64,000 nt of DNA. It comes from Duganella sp. CF517 (GTDB taxonomy: Bacteria > Pseudomonadota > Gammaproteobacteria > Burkholderiales > Burkholderiaceae_D). Positions 7,251 to 15,389 of this stretch are shown here, piece by piece. Where the stretch lies: the NCBI RefSeq assembly GCF_900110275.1, contig NZ_FODC01000003.1:496001-560000 (forward strand). Reading direction: 5' to 3'. The stretch's first letter is position 1, and each line of letters opens with the position of its first letter. Made by a program: the position numbers and the translations under genes. The notes beneath the pieces were generated by a model that had not been told where the DNA came from, searched no databases, and saw only the letters and a list, made by a program, of their open reading frames with translations.

Positions 7251-8312
7251 ATGAGCGTAACCGACCAAGTCATTGAATGCCTGCTGGAGGCGGCCCGCTG
7301 GGCCGCGTCGGCCGACAATATGCAACCGTGGCGCTTTCGCTGGGATGGTGCCACCTTGCGCCTGCTGTTCATCGACGATGGCAAGGAGGGTGCGTTCGGC
7401 ATCGACAGTCCCGCCACCTTGCTCGCCTTCGGCGGCGTCATCGAAAATGTGACGCGGATGGCCGAGGCCACCGGGTGCCAGCTCTACGAAGCGGTCATCT
7501 TCCCCGCCGGCGACGACAAAAACTGCGTGTTCCGCTGCCGGATCGATGCGGCGGCCCCGGGCGCGCCGCGCGCCGATTGGCGCACCCATCCGCTGTTCTC
7601 GCGCCACACCAACCGCCTGCCCTATGCCGACCGCGCCCTGCCCGACGAGCTAGTCGGAGAACTGGCGGCGCTGGCGCAGGGCGAGGCCCGCTGCCGCCTG
7701 CTGGTCGACGCGCCGTCGGTCCAGCGCTGGGCCGGGCTGGTGCGCGAGGGCTCGTCGCTGCGCTTTCGCAACCGGCTGGCGCACATCGCGCTCGACGCCA
7801 GCCTCAGAATGACGGAGGCCGAAGCGGCGCGCGGCGACGGCCTGGACGTGGCCACCTTCTTCCTGCCGCCGGGCGCCAAGTCGATGTTGTCGTACACCCG
7901 CAGCTGGCCGCGCATGGCCATGCTCAACCGCATCGGCCTGTACAAGCTGTTCGCTTCCATCGAGGCCGACCTGGTGCGAAAGGGTCCCGGCCTGGTGCTG
8001 GTGACCGGCGCCGCCGGCCGCCAGGGCGCGCTCGACGCCGGCCAGCTGCTGGTGCGCGCCTGGACCCGCCTCAACCAGGCGGGCCTGGCGGTGCAACCGT
8101 ATTATGTGGTGCCGGACCAGATCTTCCGGCTCAAGGATGGCACCGTGCCCGAGGAGGCGCGCGCCGAAGCGCTGGCGCTGGAACGCGCGAGCCAGGCCGC
8201 GCTGCCGGCCGGCGCAACGCTGTACATGGTGCTCAGGGTGGGTTATCCGAAGAAACCGGCGGTGCGCTCGCGCCGCCTGACCTTGTCCGAAGTCGCGGCC
8301 GCCGACGCCTAG
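7251..8312 (+). CDS. Nitroreductase-family FMN protein
   Basis: 353-residue protein. The start resembles nitroreductase-fold flavoproteins: LLEAARWAASADNMQPWRF at residues 10-28 matches the conserved A-x-S-x-x-N-x-Q-P-W/R FMN-binding segment, and the sequence ends with a redox-fold region (GATLYMVLRVGYPKKP). It is longer than simple nitroreductases and belongs to the divergent group seen beside ThiF-type or polysaccharide genes. Its substrate is unknown; an NAD(P)H-dependent reduction or dehydrogenation is likely. The ATG at 7251 begins the homology. GGAG at 7234 is rather far upstream. It converges with the CheB-like gene. Confidence 0.72.
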   Translation: MSVTDQVIECLLEAARWAASADNMQPWRFRWDGATLRLLFIDDGKEGAFGIDSPATLLAFGGVIENVTRMAEATGCQLYEAVIFPAGDDKNCVFRCRIDAAAPGAPRADWRTHPLFSRHTNRLPYADRALPDELVGELAALAQGEARCRLLVDAPSVQRWAGLVREGSSLRFRNRLAHIALDASLRMTEAEAARGDGLDVATFFLPPGAKSMLSYTRSWPRMAMLNRIGLYKLFASIEADLVRKGPGLVLVTGAAGRQGALDAGQLLVRAWTRLNQAGLAVQPYYVVPDQIFRLKDGTVPEEARAEALALERASQAALPAGATLYMVLRVGYPKKPAVRSRRLTLSEVAAADA

Positions 8313-8358
8313 CGGCAAGCGCGACGGCGCTCCGGCGGCAAGCCGTCCGCTACCCGCG

Positions 8359-9063
8359 CTATCGCTGCGGTTTCGACAAGGCCGAGGACGCCAGCAATCC
8401 CGCGTTGCCAACCTCGATGCCGTGCCCCTGGCGCACCGGCGCCCGGCCGGGCGCGGTGGCGCCGGCGTGCGCCGGCGAAGGCGCGGCGGCGGGCGTGGCG
8501 GCCAGCGCGGTCAAGAACGCGCCGATGGCGTCGGCGCGCAGGATCGAGTCGACCGCCACCTGGCGGATCGCGTTTGCCGGCATGTCCGGGCACAGCGCGT
8601 CGCGCGGCTCTTGCGCGATGGCGACGCCGCCGGCGGCCTTGACCGCGCGCAGGCCTTCGGAGCCGTCGTCCAGGAAACCGGACAAGACTGTTCCGACGAC
8701 CCTTTCACGGAACTCGGCGGCGGCGGACGCGAACAACGGATTGATGGCGGGCGCCAGAAGATTGGGATTGCTTTCCTCGACCAGCCTGACGCGCACCTTG
8801 CCGTGGTCGTTGACGATGGTGAGATTGCGCCCGGGCGCGGCCACCAGGATCGTGCCAGCTTCGGCGTATTGACCGTCGATGGCGTGCGATGCCGGCAGAC
8901 GGCAGCATTTTGCCAGCACTTCCAGCAGGTCGTTGCCTTGAGGGCCGACGTGCATGGCGACCAGGATGGGCGCGGCAAAATCCGAAGGCAGCTCCGCGCA
9001 TATCGCCTCCAGCGCCGGAATGCCCCCCGCGGAAGCGCCGACCACCACTACCCGTTCCATCAT
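8359..9063 (-). CDS. Stand-alone CheB-type protein-glutamate methylesterase
   Basis: 234-residue protein consisting of the CheB catalytic domain alone. Active-site elements are the Ser in VVGASAGG (Ser11), the His in VAMHVGPQG (His38) and the Asp in VLSGFLDDGSEG near residue 130. The N-terminal receiver domain of canonical CheB is missing, and the C-terminal 40 residues are Ala/Pro-rich and low complexity. Stand-alone CheB domains usually regulate dedicated methyl-accepting proteins or hybrid kinases, but no CheR or receptor lies nearby. The start could be the second ATG (9060), which is better spaced from AAGGAG. It has its own promoter at 9126-9134. Confidence 0.85.
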   Translation of the reverse strand: MMERVVVVGASAGGIPALEAICAELPSDFAAPILVAMHVGPQGNDLLEVLAKCCRLPASHAIDGQYAEAGTILVAAPGRNLTIVNDHGKVRVRLVEESNPNLLAPAINPLFASAAAEFRERVVGTVLSGFLDDGSEGLRAVKAAGGVAIAQEPRDALCPDMPANAIRQVAVDSILRADAIGAFLTALAATPAAAPSPAHAGATAPGRAPVRQGHGIEVGNAGLLASSALSKPQR

Positions 9064-9125
9064 CGTTCTCCTTGGCCAGCGGTTGACGGCATCTAAGGGA
9101 CTGAAAATTGCCGTAACTCAATGAA

Positions 9126-9134
9126 ATTATACCA
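9126..9134 (-). promoter_or_regulatory. Extended -10 promoter for the CheB-like gene
   Basis: On the minus strand this reads TGGTATAAT, an extended -10 with a perfect TATAAT hexamer, 63 bases from the start codon. No good -35 lies 17-18 bases upstream, as is common for extended -10 promoters. The remaining 9064-9204 gap shows nothing else. Confidence 0.5.
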
Positions 9135-9204
9135 AAAAGTTGTACAAATGGCGTAAGTCATCAGTATGGCCGGGCGTGGCGGTTTTCTCTGTACGTTGGC
9201 CCTC

Positions 9205-10236
9205 TTATGTTGCCGAAGGATCGGCCATGTCGGCACGCCGCGCCAAGTTGGCGGCCAGCCGCAGCTGGAAGCGCGGCCCGCTCAAGTCCCACGGCGTGAA
9301 GCGCGGCAACTGGTACAGGTCGGCGGCGCGCCCGCCCCACGCGGTCGACACCGCACCCTCGAAACCCAGTTCGCGCACGATGCCGACATGTTCGGCGCGG
9401 TAGTCGGTATTCGGCTTGCCGTTCGGATAGGCGAACAGCGGCACCGGCGCGCCGGTCAGCGTTTCGAGCCATTGCTTGCCGGCCGCGATCTCGTCGCCCG
9501 CCTGGCGCGCCGGAATCGCCGCGAGGATCGGATGGTTGACCGTATGGGCGCCGATGCCCATGCCGGCGGCGTGCAGCTGGCGCACTTGCGCGCTGCTCAT
9601 CATCAGGTCTTGCGCCAGGTCGTAGTCCGCCTCCCCGGCCAGCCGTTCGACCATGGCCAGCCGCTGTTCCATCGGCAGGTACTTCAGGTGGCCGATCAGC
9701 GCGCCAATGGCGGCCCGGCGCGCGTCGGCGCCGTCCAGCGGCAGCATGCCCAGTCCCGCCGTGCGGGCGTCGAACAGCGCGCCGCGGGCCGCCGGCGCTT
9801 TGCGCACCAGCTCGATCACGGTGTCGTTCCACATGCGGCCGCCGTCGAGGAAGCCGGTGGCGACAAAGAAAGTGGCGCTCAGGCCGAAGCGCTGCAGGAT
9901 CGGCAGCGCCTCCACCGCGTTGTCGGCATAACCGTCGTCGAAGGTGATGCACGCCGCGCGCGGCGGCAACCGGCCCTCGCGCATCAGGCGCACCGCGTCC
10001 TCCAGCGCGAGCACGTTGAACGAGGACTTCAGCAAGCCGAGCTGAATGGCGAAGGCTTCGCGGTCGATCTCGCCCGGGAACAGCGGGTCGGGCGCGGCCA
10101 GCACCCGGTGATAGATCATGATGCTCAGGCCGTGCCGGCCGCCGGGCGACAGCAAGCGCAGAAGCGGCCGCGTGGGCCAGCCGCCGCCGCGCGCCGGCGC
10201 GGACCGCGGGGCGCTGACGCCCGCGCCCGCGCTCAT
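9205..10236 (-). CDS. Polysaccharide deacetylase-family protein
   Basis: 343-residue NodB-homology deacetylase without a signal peptide. The metal and catalytic motifs are visible: ITFDDGYADN near residue 97 (catalytic Asp pair) and GAHTVNHP near residue 230 (His pair). An upstream LSIMIYHRVL segment is typical of the exosortase-associated group. It probably removes acetyl groups from an amino sugar of the nascent polysaccharide. It is the last gene of the 16-gene minus-strand operon and overlaps the preceding Wzy-like gene by four bases. The low-complexity N-terminal 30 residues may not be essential. Confidence 0.85.
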   Translation of the reverse strand: MSAGAGVSAPRSAPARGGGWPTRPLLRLLSPGGRHGLSIMIYHRVLAAPDPLFPGEIDREAFAIQLGLLKSSFNVLALEDAVRLMREGRLPPRAACITFDDGYADNAVEALPILQRFGLSATFFVATGFLDGGRMWNDTVIELVRKAPAARGALFDARTAGLGMLPLDGADARRAAIGALIGHLKYLPMEQRLAMVERLAGEADYDLAQDLMMSSAQVRQLHAAGMGIGAHTVNHPILAAIPARQAGDEIAAGKQWLETLTGAPVPLFAYPNGKPNTDYRAEHVGIVRELGFEGAVSTAWGGRAADLYQLPRFTPWDLSGPRFQLRLAANLARRADMADPSAT

Positions 10237-11546
10237 GCCTGCGCCACGCCGGTGTCGGCGCCCGCTTCCGGATGCCTGCCCAGCGGCCGCGCCATCGGGC
10301 GGCGCCGCGGCGCCGTCTGCCGTGCCACCAGCAGACGGGTCGCCACCATGGCGGCCATGAGCAGGTACGGCACGTCGAAATAAGCCAGGCTCAGGAAAGC
10401 GCCGCCGACGGCGAAGCCCACCAGGCTAACTTGTAGCATGGTGGCCAGCCGCAGCGCCCAATCGAGCTCCGGCACGCCCTTGGCCTGGCGCACGATGGCG
10501 GCGCCGGTGCGCCAGGTCATCACGCCCAGCGCCAGGTATAGCGCCAGCCCCAACCAGCCATGTTCGCCCAGCACCTGGAAATAGATGCTGTGCGCGGCGT
10601 GCACGTCGGTCGGGATCGGCGCGTACCGCGCGAACACCTGGCCGTCGTAGATTTCGAAGCCGCCGCCCAGCGGCCGGTCGTTGGCCAGGTTGAAGGCCAT
10701 GCGCCAGGCGTTGATGCGGCCCATGGCCGACGTATCCTCCTCGTAGGTGTTGATGGTGTCGATGCGCTCGTGCCACTGCGACGGCATCAGCAGCACCAGG
10801 AACGGCACCGCCATCGCCAGCAGCGCGCCCAACGGCAGCTTGTTGCGGCTCTTGAGCCACAACACCGTGGTCATCGCGCCGATCGCCAGCGCGGCGCCGC
10901 GCGAATACGAGCCCAGCGACGCCAGCGCGCACAGCAGCATGGCGCCGACCAGCGCGCCCTTGGCCCAGCGCGGGCGCACATTGCCGATCAGGTAGTACAT
11001 CAGCGGAATGACGATCACCAGGGCCAGCGCCACCTCGTTGTTGCCGTCGATGAAGGTGCCCTCCGGCCCCCAGACGCGGAAGTTGCCGCCGCTGCGCAAG
11101 GTGAAAAGACCGCCCTTGACGCCGTAGAACCCGAGCGACACGACCACCGTCCACACCAGCCATTCGATCTCCTGGCGGGTGCGCACCAGCATCATGACCA
11201 CCGCCGTCATGCCGAAAATCTTGTACACCTTGATCCACTGCTGGGTGACCACGTCGACGCCGTGGATCGAGAACAGCGACGTCACGCTCATCCAGCCCAT
11301 GAACGCCAGGAACACCCACGTGACCGGGTGCGCCGGCAAGCGGTATTTGTCCTTGTGCAGGAACATGGCGGCGACGATGGCGCCGGCGATCACCGCCGCG
11401 AACGGGAAGGTGCGGGCGAAGCCCCAGCCCTGCGAGTGCGGATTCATGACGCTGATCCAGATCCACATGACGACGCCGAACGGCGGCCGCTTGAAAATAA
11501 ACGGCAGCGATCCGAATACCAGCAACGTGACCAGCAAATCCCTCAT
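10233..11546 (-). CDS. Exosortase A-associated O-glycosylation ligase / Wzy-type polymerase
   Basis: 437-residue inner-membrane protein with about ten hydrophobic segments. It matches the family described as putative O-glycosylation ligase, exosortase A system-associated. The large extracytoplasmic loop carries the Wzy_C/WaaL-type region (ERIDTINTYEEDTSAMGRINAWRMA, then HAAHSIYFQVLGEHGWLG near residue 330), with the conserved His. It joins or transfers polyprenyl-linked glycan repeat units, either to polymer or to protein. Four-base overlaps with both neighbours suggest translational coupling. A second Wzy-like protein is encoded at 51740. Confidence 0.88.
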   Translation of the reverse strand: MRDLLVTLLVFGSLPFIFKRPPFGVVMWIWISVMNPHSQGWGFARTFPFAAVIAGAIVAAMFLHKDKYRLPAHPVTWVFLAFMGWMSVTSLFSIHGVDVVTQQWIKVYKIFGMTAVVMMLVRTRQEIEWLVWTVVVSLGFYGVKGGLFTLRSGGNFRVWGPEGTFIDGNNEVALALVIVIPLMYYLIGNVRPRWAKGALVGAMLLCALASLGSYSRGAALAIGAMTTVLWLKSRNKLPLGALLAMAVPFLVLLMPSQWHERIDTINTYEEDTSAMGRINAWRMAFNLANDRPLGGGFEIYDGQVFARYAPIPTDVHAAHSIYFQVLGEHGWLGLALYLALGVMTWRTGAAIVRQAKGVPELDWALRLATMLQVSLVGFAVGGAFLSLAYFDVPYLLMAAMVATRLLVARQTAPRRRPMARPLGRHPEAGADTGVAQA

Positions 11547-12991
11547 GGCGCGCCGGCTCCATAGTTGCGCGCCGCGTCGACCTTGCTGACGACGTAGCGG
11601 AACTTGCCCGACGCCTCCGGCGCGATGGCGTCGACCCGCTCGACCGTCACCTCGACCTGCGCGCCGAGCCGGGCCCGCACGCCGCGCGTGATGTGGCCGC
11701 GCAAGGCATCATCCAAAGGCGCGCCGGGCGGCGTGTCGAGCGCCACCTGCACCCGCGTCGCCTGCAGCGACTCCTGGATGATCTTGAACGCCTTCATGCC
11801 TTCGATATCGCGCAGGATATACACCAGCGCCAGGCCATGCATGACGGTGCCGTCGGCCGCCACCAGGAAATCGGTGCTGCGCCCCTGTATCTCTTCGAGC
11901 ATCGGCAGGCTGCGCCCGCAGCCGCATTGGCGGGTCGACAGCGCGCCGACGTCACCGGTGCGGTAGCGGATGAACGGGAAATCGCCGCTGGCGAGGTGGG
12001 TGACGACGATCTCGCCGGTGGCGCCGGCCGGCAACGGCCGGCCCTCGGCGTCGACGATTTCGACGATGATGTCCTCGGCGGTGATATGCATGCCGCCGTG
12101 CGGGCACTGGTGGGCGATGAAGCCGGCGTCGCGCCCGCCGTAGCCGTTGGCCACCGCGCAGCCGAAAACGCGCGAGATCTGCTCGCGCTGCTCGTCGTAG
12201 AGCCGCTCGGAAGTGACGAAGGCGACGCGGATGCCCAGGTCGTCCATGCGCTGGCCGCGCAATTCGGCGTGGCGGGCGATGTGCGACAGCGCCGACGGAT
12301 AGCCGAACAGCATGCGCGGACGCCGCGCCCGGATGCGGGCGACGAAGGCGTCCAGGTTCGCCTCCGACATCTCGAACGCCGGCAGCAGCATGGTGCGCAT
12401 CACGCGGTCGCGCACGGCGCGGGCGCGGTCCTGCGCGCCCAGTTCGATCGGCGAGCCCCAGACCACGATCTCGGGGTCGCCGATATCGACGTCCCACCAG
12501 CGCGTGGCGCGCCACTTGGCGGCGACGTCGTGGCTGACGCGCTCCTTGCCGATGTAGAAGATCAACGGCTCTCCGCTGGAGCCGCCGGTGTTGAAGCGCG
12601 CCAGTTCGCGCGCGTCGCCGGCGCGCAGGCCGGCGCCGTGGCGGCGTATCAGCGCCTTGTCCAGCAGCGGCAGGCGCGCCAGCGCGTCGAGCGAGCCGAC
12701 GTCGCGGCCGGCGTCGAAGCCGATCTCGGCGAACAGCGCGCGGTAGTACGGCACCTGCGTCTGCGCGCGCAGCAGCAGGCGGCGCAGGCGGTCCAGGCGC
12801 AGCTTCTCGAGCCGCTCCGGCGCCCAGTATTCGGTCGCGTCCATGCGGCGGCGCACGCTCACCGTGGTGTGGCGCTTGAACTGCTCCTGCAACGGAAACA
12901 GCAATCCGGCCACCACCGCCGTGTACAGGCTACGCGGCGCCAGCGGGACCGGCGCCGCTGGCGGCGCGTCGGTATTGAGGGCTGTGTTCAT
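11543..12991 (-). CDS. Phenylacetate-CoA ligase-like adenylating enzyme
   Basis: 482-residue member of the PaaK-like branch of the adenylate-forming superfamily. Visible motifs are the Ser/Gly-rich P-loop FNTGGSSGEPLIFYIG near residue 135, the aryl-site region FVTSERLYDEQREQI, the YGGRDAGFIAHQC block near 290, and FIRYRTGDVGAL near 350. A Cys-x-Cys-Gly cluster follows, as in PaaK-like proteins of capsule loci. It probably activates a carboxylate as an acyl adenylate or CoA ester to decorate the polysaccharide; the substrate is unknown. The ATG at 12991 overlaps the upstream gene by four bases. Confidence 0.85.
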   Translation of the reverse strand: MNTALNTDAPPAAPVPLAPRSLYTAVVAGLLFPLQEQFKRHTTVSVRRRMDATEYWAPERLEKLRLDRLRRLLLRAQTQVPYYRALFAEIGFDAGRDVGSLDALARLPLLDKALIRRHGAGLRAGDARELARFNTGGSSGEPLIFYIGKERVSHDVAAKWRATRWWDVDIGDPEIVVWGSPIELGAQDRARAVRDRVMRTMLLPAFEMSEANLDAFVARIRARRPRMLFGYPSALSHIARHAELRGQRMDDLGIRVAFVTSERLYDEQREQISRVFGCAVANGYGGRDAGFIAHQCPHGGMHITAEDIIVEIVDAEGRPLPAGATGEIVVTHLASGDFPFIRYRTGDVGALSTRQCGCGRSLPMLEEIQGRSTDFLVAADGTVMHGLALVYILRDIEGMKAFKIIQESLQATRVQVALDTPPGAPLDDALRGHITRGVRARLGAQVEVTVERVDAIAPEASGKFRYVVSKVDAARNYGAGAP

Positions 12992-14124
12992 GCTTTGCTC
13001 CCGCCGGTGGCGGATACGCCGCCGGCCTTGTTGGCTTTCTCGATCACCGAGCGATACACCTGCAACAGGCGCGGACGCACCTGCGCCCACGTGTACTGGT
13101 CGGCCAGCTGCAGGCCGGCCTGGCGCAGGCGCTCCTTCAAATCGGGCTCGCCCAGCAGCAGGAACATGGCGTCGGCCATCGCTTGCGGATTTTGCGGCGG
13201 CACCAGCAAGGCGCTGCGGCGGTGCTCGACCAGATACGGCACGCCGCCGACGTCGGTGCTGACCACCGCCACGCCGCCGGCCAGCGCCTCCAGCACCGAG
13301 TTGGGCATGTTGTCGACCAGGCTGGGGTTGAGCATGATGTCGGCCTCCCGGTACAGCGCCGCCATGGCCGCGTTGTCGATGCGGCCGGTGAAGCGCACCG
13401 CCTGCGAGATGCCCAAATGCTCCGCCAGCGCGGTCAGCATGTCGGCTTCCGGACCGCTGCCGGCGATCACCAGCTGCGCCGCCGGATAGCGCGCGGCCAG
13501 CAGCGCGAACGCGCGCAGCGCGGTCTGGTTGTCGTAGATCGGTTCCAGATGGCGCGCCACCAGCACCGACGGCGCCCTCCCTGCCGACGGCGTGGCGCGG
13601 GCATCGGCGGCGCCGAAGCGTTCCAGGTTGATCACATTGGGCACCACCGTGCTGCCGAAACCGTGGCGCCGGAACACCGCCTCCAAAAATCCGGACGGCA
13701 CCAACAAGGCGGCGCTGCGGCGCAGGCTGGGACGGACCCAGTCGGCGGCGCGTTGCAGGAAGGCGTCGGCCTCCCCGCCCCGGTAGTTGACCACCACCGG
13801 GCAACCACGCAGGCGCGCGATCCAGATCGCCGGCGCGGCGAACAGGTGCCACGACCAGCCGGAATTGGCCATCACGTGCAGCAGTTGGACCTTGCCGGCG
13901 ACACGCCACAGCCGCCACAGATACGGCAGCAGCCGCACGCCGGCGCGCAGCACCGGCACGCGGCCGGCCCACGCCGGGCTGTAGGGCGCGTTCATCTGCA
14001 CCAGCTCGACGCGGTGGCCGTCGCGCAGCAGCAGCTCGTTCAGCTGCAAGGTCTGGTTGGCCATGCCGCCGGGCGGCGGCGGCAGCGGGCCGATCAAGCC
14101 GATGTGCACCGGGGCCTCCATCAT
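12988..14124 (-). CDS. Family 4 glycosyltransferase
   Basis: 378-residue GT-B glycosyltransferase. The N-terminal domain has the PPPGGMANQTLQL acceptor-side motif. The C-terminal domain has the donor-site pattern NPSLVDNMPNSVLEALAGGVAVVSTDVGG near residues 285-315 and an upstream SGPEADM nucleotide-binding segment. It is a retaining enzyme of the glycosyltransferase group 1 type, acting on a lipid-linked intermediate at the cytoplasmic face. It overlaps both flanking genes by four bases. The transferred sugar cannot be inferred. Confidence 0.9.
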   Translation of the reverse strand: MMEAPVHIGLIGPLPPPPGGMANQTLQLNELLLRDGHRVELVQMNAPYSPAWAGRVPVLRAGVRLLPYLWRLWRVAGKVQLLHVMANSGWSWHLFAAPAIWIARLRGCPVVVNYRGGEADAFLQRAADWVRPSLRRSAALLVPSGFLEAVFRRHGFGSTVVPNVINLERFGAADARATPSAGRAPSVLVARHLEPIYDNQTALRAFALLAARYPAAQLVIAGSGPEADMLTALAEHLGISQAVRFTGRIDNAAMAALYREADIMLNPSLVDNMPNSVLEALAGGVAVVSTDVGGVPYLVEHRRSALLVPPQNPQAMADAMFLLLGEPDLKERLRQAGLQLADQYTWAQVRPRLLQVYRSVIEKANKAGGVSATGGSKA

Positions 14125-15389
14125 GCCGCCCGCTCCGCATTGACGCTTCGGTAGACCGCGCGGTAGCGCGCGACGCTGGCGGCCCAGTTGCGTTCGTGTT
14201 CGACAAAGCGGCGGCCGCTGGCGCGCAGCGCGTCCCAGCGCTGCGGCGCCGCCAGCAGCGCCAGCACCTGGTCGGCCAGCGCCCGCGGGTCGCCGGCGGC
14301 GAACAGCACGCCGGTTGCGCCGTCCTCGATCAGCTCGCGGTGGCCGCCGACATCGGAGGCCACCAGCAGGCGTCCCTGCGCCATCGCCTCCAGCGGTTTG
14401 AGCGGCGTGACCAGGTCGGTCAGGCGCATCTTCACGCGCGGATACACCAGCACGTCGGTCAGGTCGTAGTAGCGCTGCACCTGTTCGTGCGGCACGCGGC
14501 CGGTGAACACCACGTGCGCGGCCACGCCCAGCGCCTCGGCCTGGGCGCGCAGCGCGGCCTCCTGGGCGCCGCCGCCGACCAGCAGCAGGCGGATATCGGG
14601 CCGCCGGGCGATGATGCCGGGCAGAGCGTCCAGCAAAATGTGCAGCCCCTCATAGGCGTAGAAGGAGCCGATGAAACCCAGCACCACCTTGCCGTCCAGT
14701 CCCAGTTGCGCGGCCAGCGCCGCGTCGCGCACCCCGCCGACGCTGAAATCGGCGATGTCGACGGCGTTCGGGATCACGGTCACCTTGGCCGGCGCGATGC
14801 CGCGCGCGGCGATATCGGCCCGCAAGCCTTCGCAAATGGTGGTGGCGGCGTCGACCCGGCGCAGCGCGTAGGTTTCCATGGCCCGCGTGGCGCGGTAGCG
14901 CAGGCCGCCGTCGCTGCTGGAGCCGTGGTCGACCGCCGCGTCCTCCCAGAAGGCGCGGATCTCGTACACCACCGGAATGCCGAGCCGGCGGCCGACGCGC
15001 AGCGCGGCGATGGCGTTGAGCGCCGGCGAATGCGCGTGCAGGATGTCGGGCCGCACTTCGCGCGCCACCTCCAGCAGCCGCGCCTCGATGGCGTCGATCA
15101 CCGCCAGCTGGCGCAGCGCCGGCAAGCCGGCCTTGAAGCCACGCGCCTGCGGCGTGCGATAGAAATCGAGGCCGTCGATCTGCTCTCTGGCCGCGCCGCT
15201 GACGCCCTGCTTCGGACCGGTGAGCTGGAAGGTCTGCCAGCCCAGCACCCGCTGCTGGCGCAGGATGGCGCGCGTACGGAAGGTGTAGCCGCTGTGCAGC
15301 GGGATCGAGTGGTCGAGCACGTGCAGGATGCGCAGCGGCGACGCCGCAACCCCGGCGTCGGCCTCCGACCGCAAGGTGGCGGCGCTCAT
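14121..15389 (-). CDS. PEP-CTERM/exosortase A-associated glycosyltransferase (Daro_2409-like)
   Basis: 422-residue GT-B protein that resembles the exosortase A-associated family typified by Daro_2409. Typical elements are ILHVLDHSIPLHSGYTFRTRAIL near the N-terminus, VVYEIRAFWEDAAV near residue 150, GFIGSFYAYEGL near 240, and the donor motif LVTPLKPLEAMAQGRLLVASDVGG near 345. An earlier in-frame region belongs to the overlapping amidotransferase; the ATG at 15389 gives the usual four-base overlap. It adds one sugar to the growing repeat unit. Confidence 0.88.
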   Translation of the reverse strand: MSAATLRSEADAGVAASPLRILHVLDHSIPLHSGYTFRTRAILRQQRVLGWQTFQLTGPKQGVSGAAREQIDGLDFYRTPQARGFKAGLPALRQLAVIDAIEARLLEVAREVRPDILHAHSPALNAIAALRVGRRLGIPVVYEIRAFWEDAAVDHGSSSDGGLRYRATRAMETYALRRVDAATTICEGLRADIAARGIAPAKVTVIPNAVDIADFSVGGVRDAALAAQLGLDGKVVLGFIGSFYAYEGLHILLDALPGIIARRPDIRLLLVGGGAQEAALRAQAEALGVAAHVVFTGRVPHEQVQRYYDLTDVLVYPRVKMRLTDLVTPLKPLEAMAQGRLLVASDVGGHRELIEDGATGVLFAAGDPRALADQVLALLAAPQRWDALRASGRRFVEHERNWAASVARYRAVYRSVNAERAA

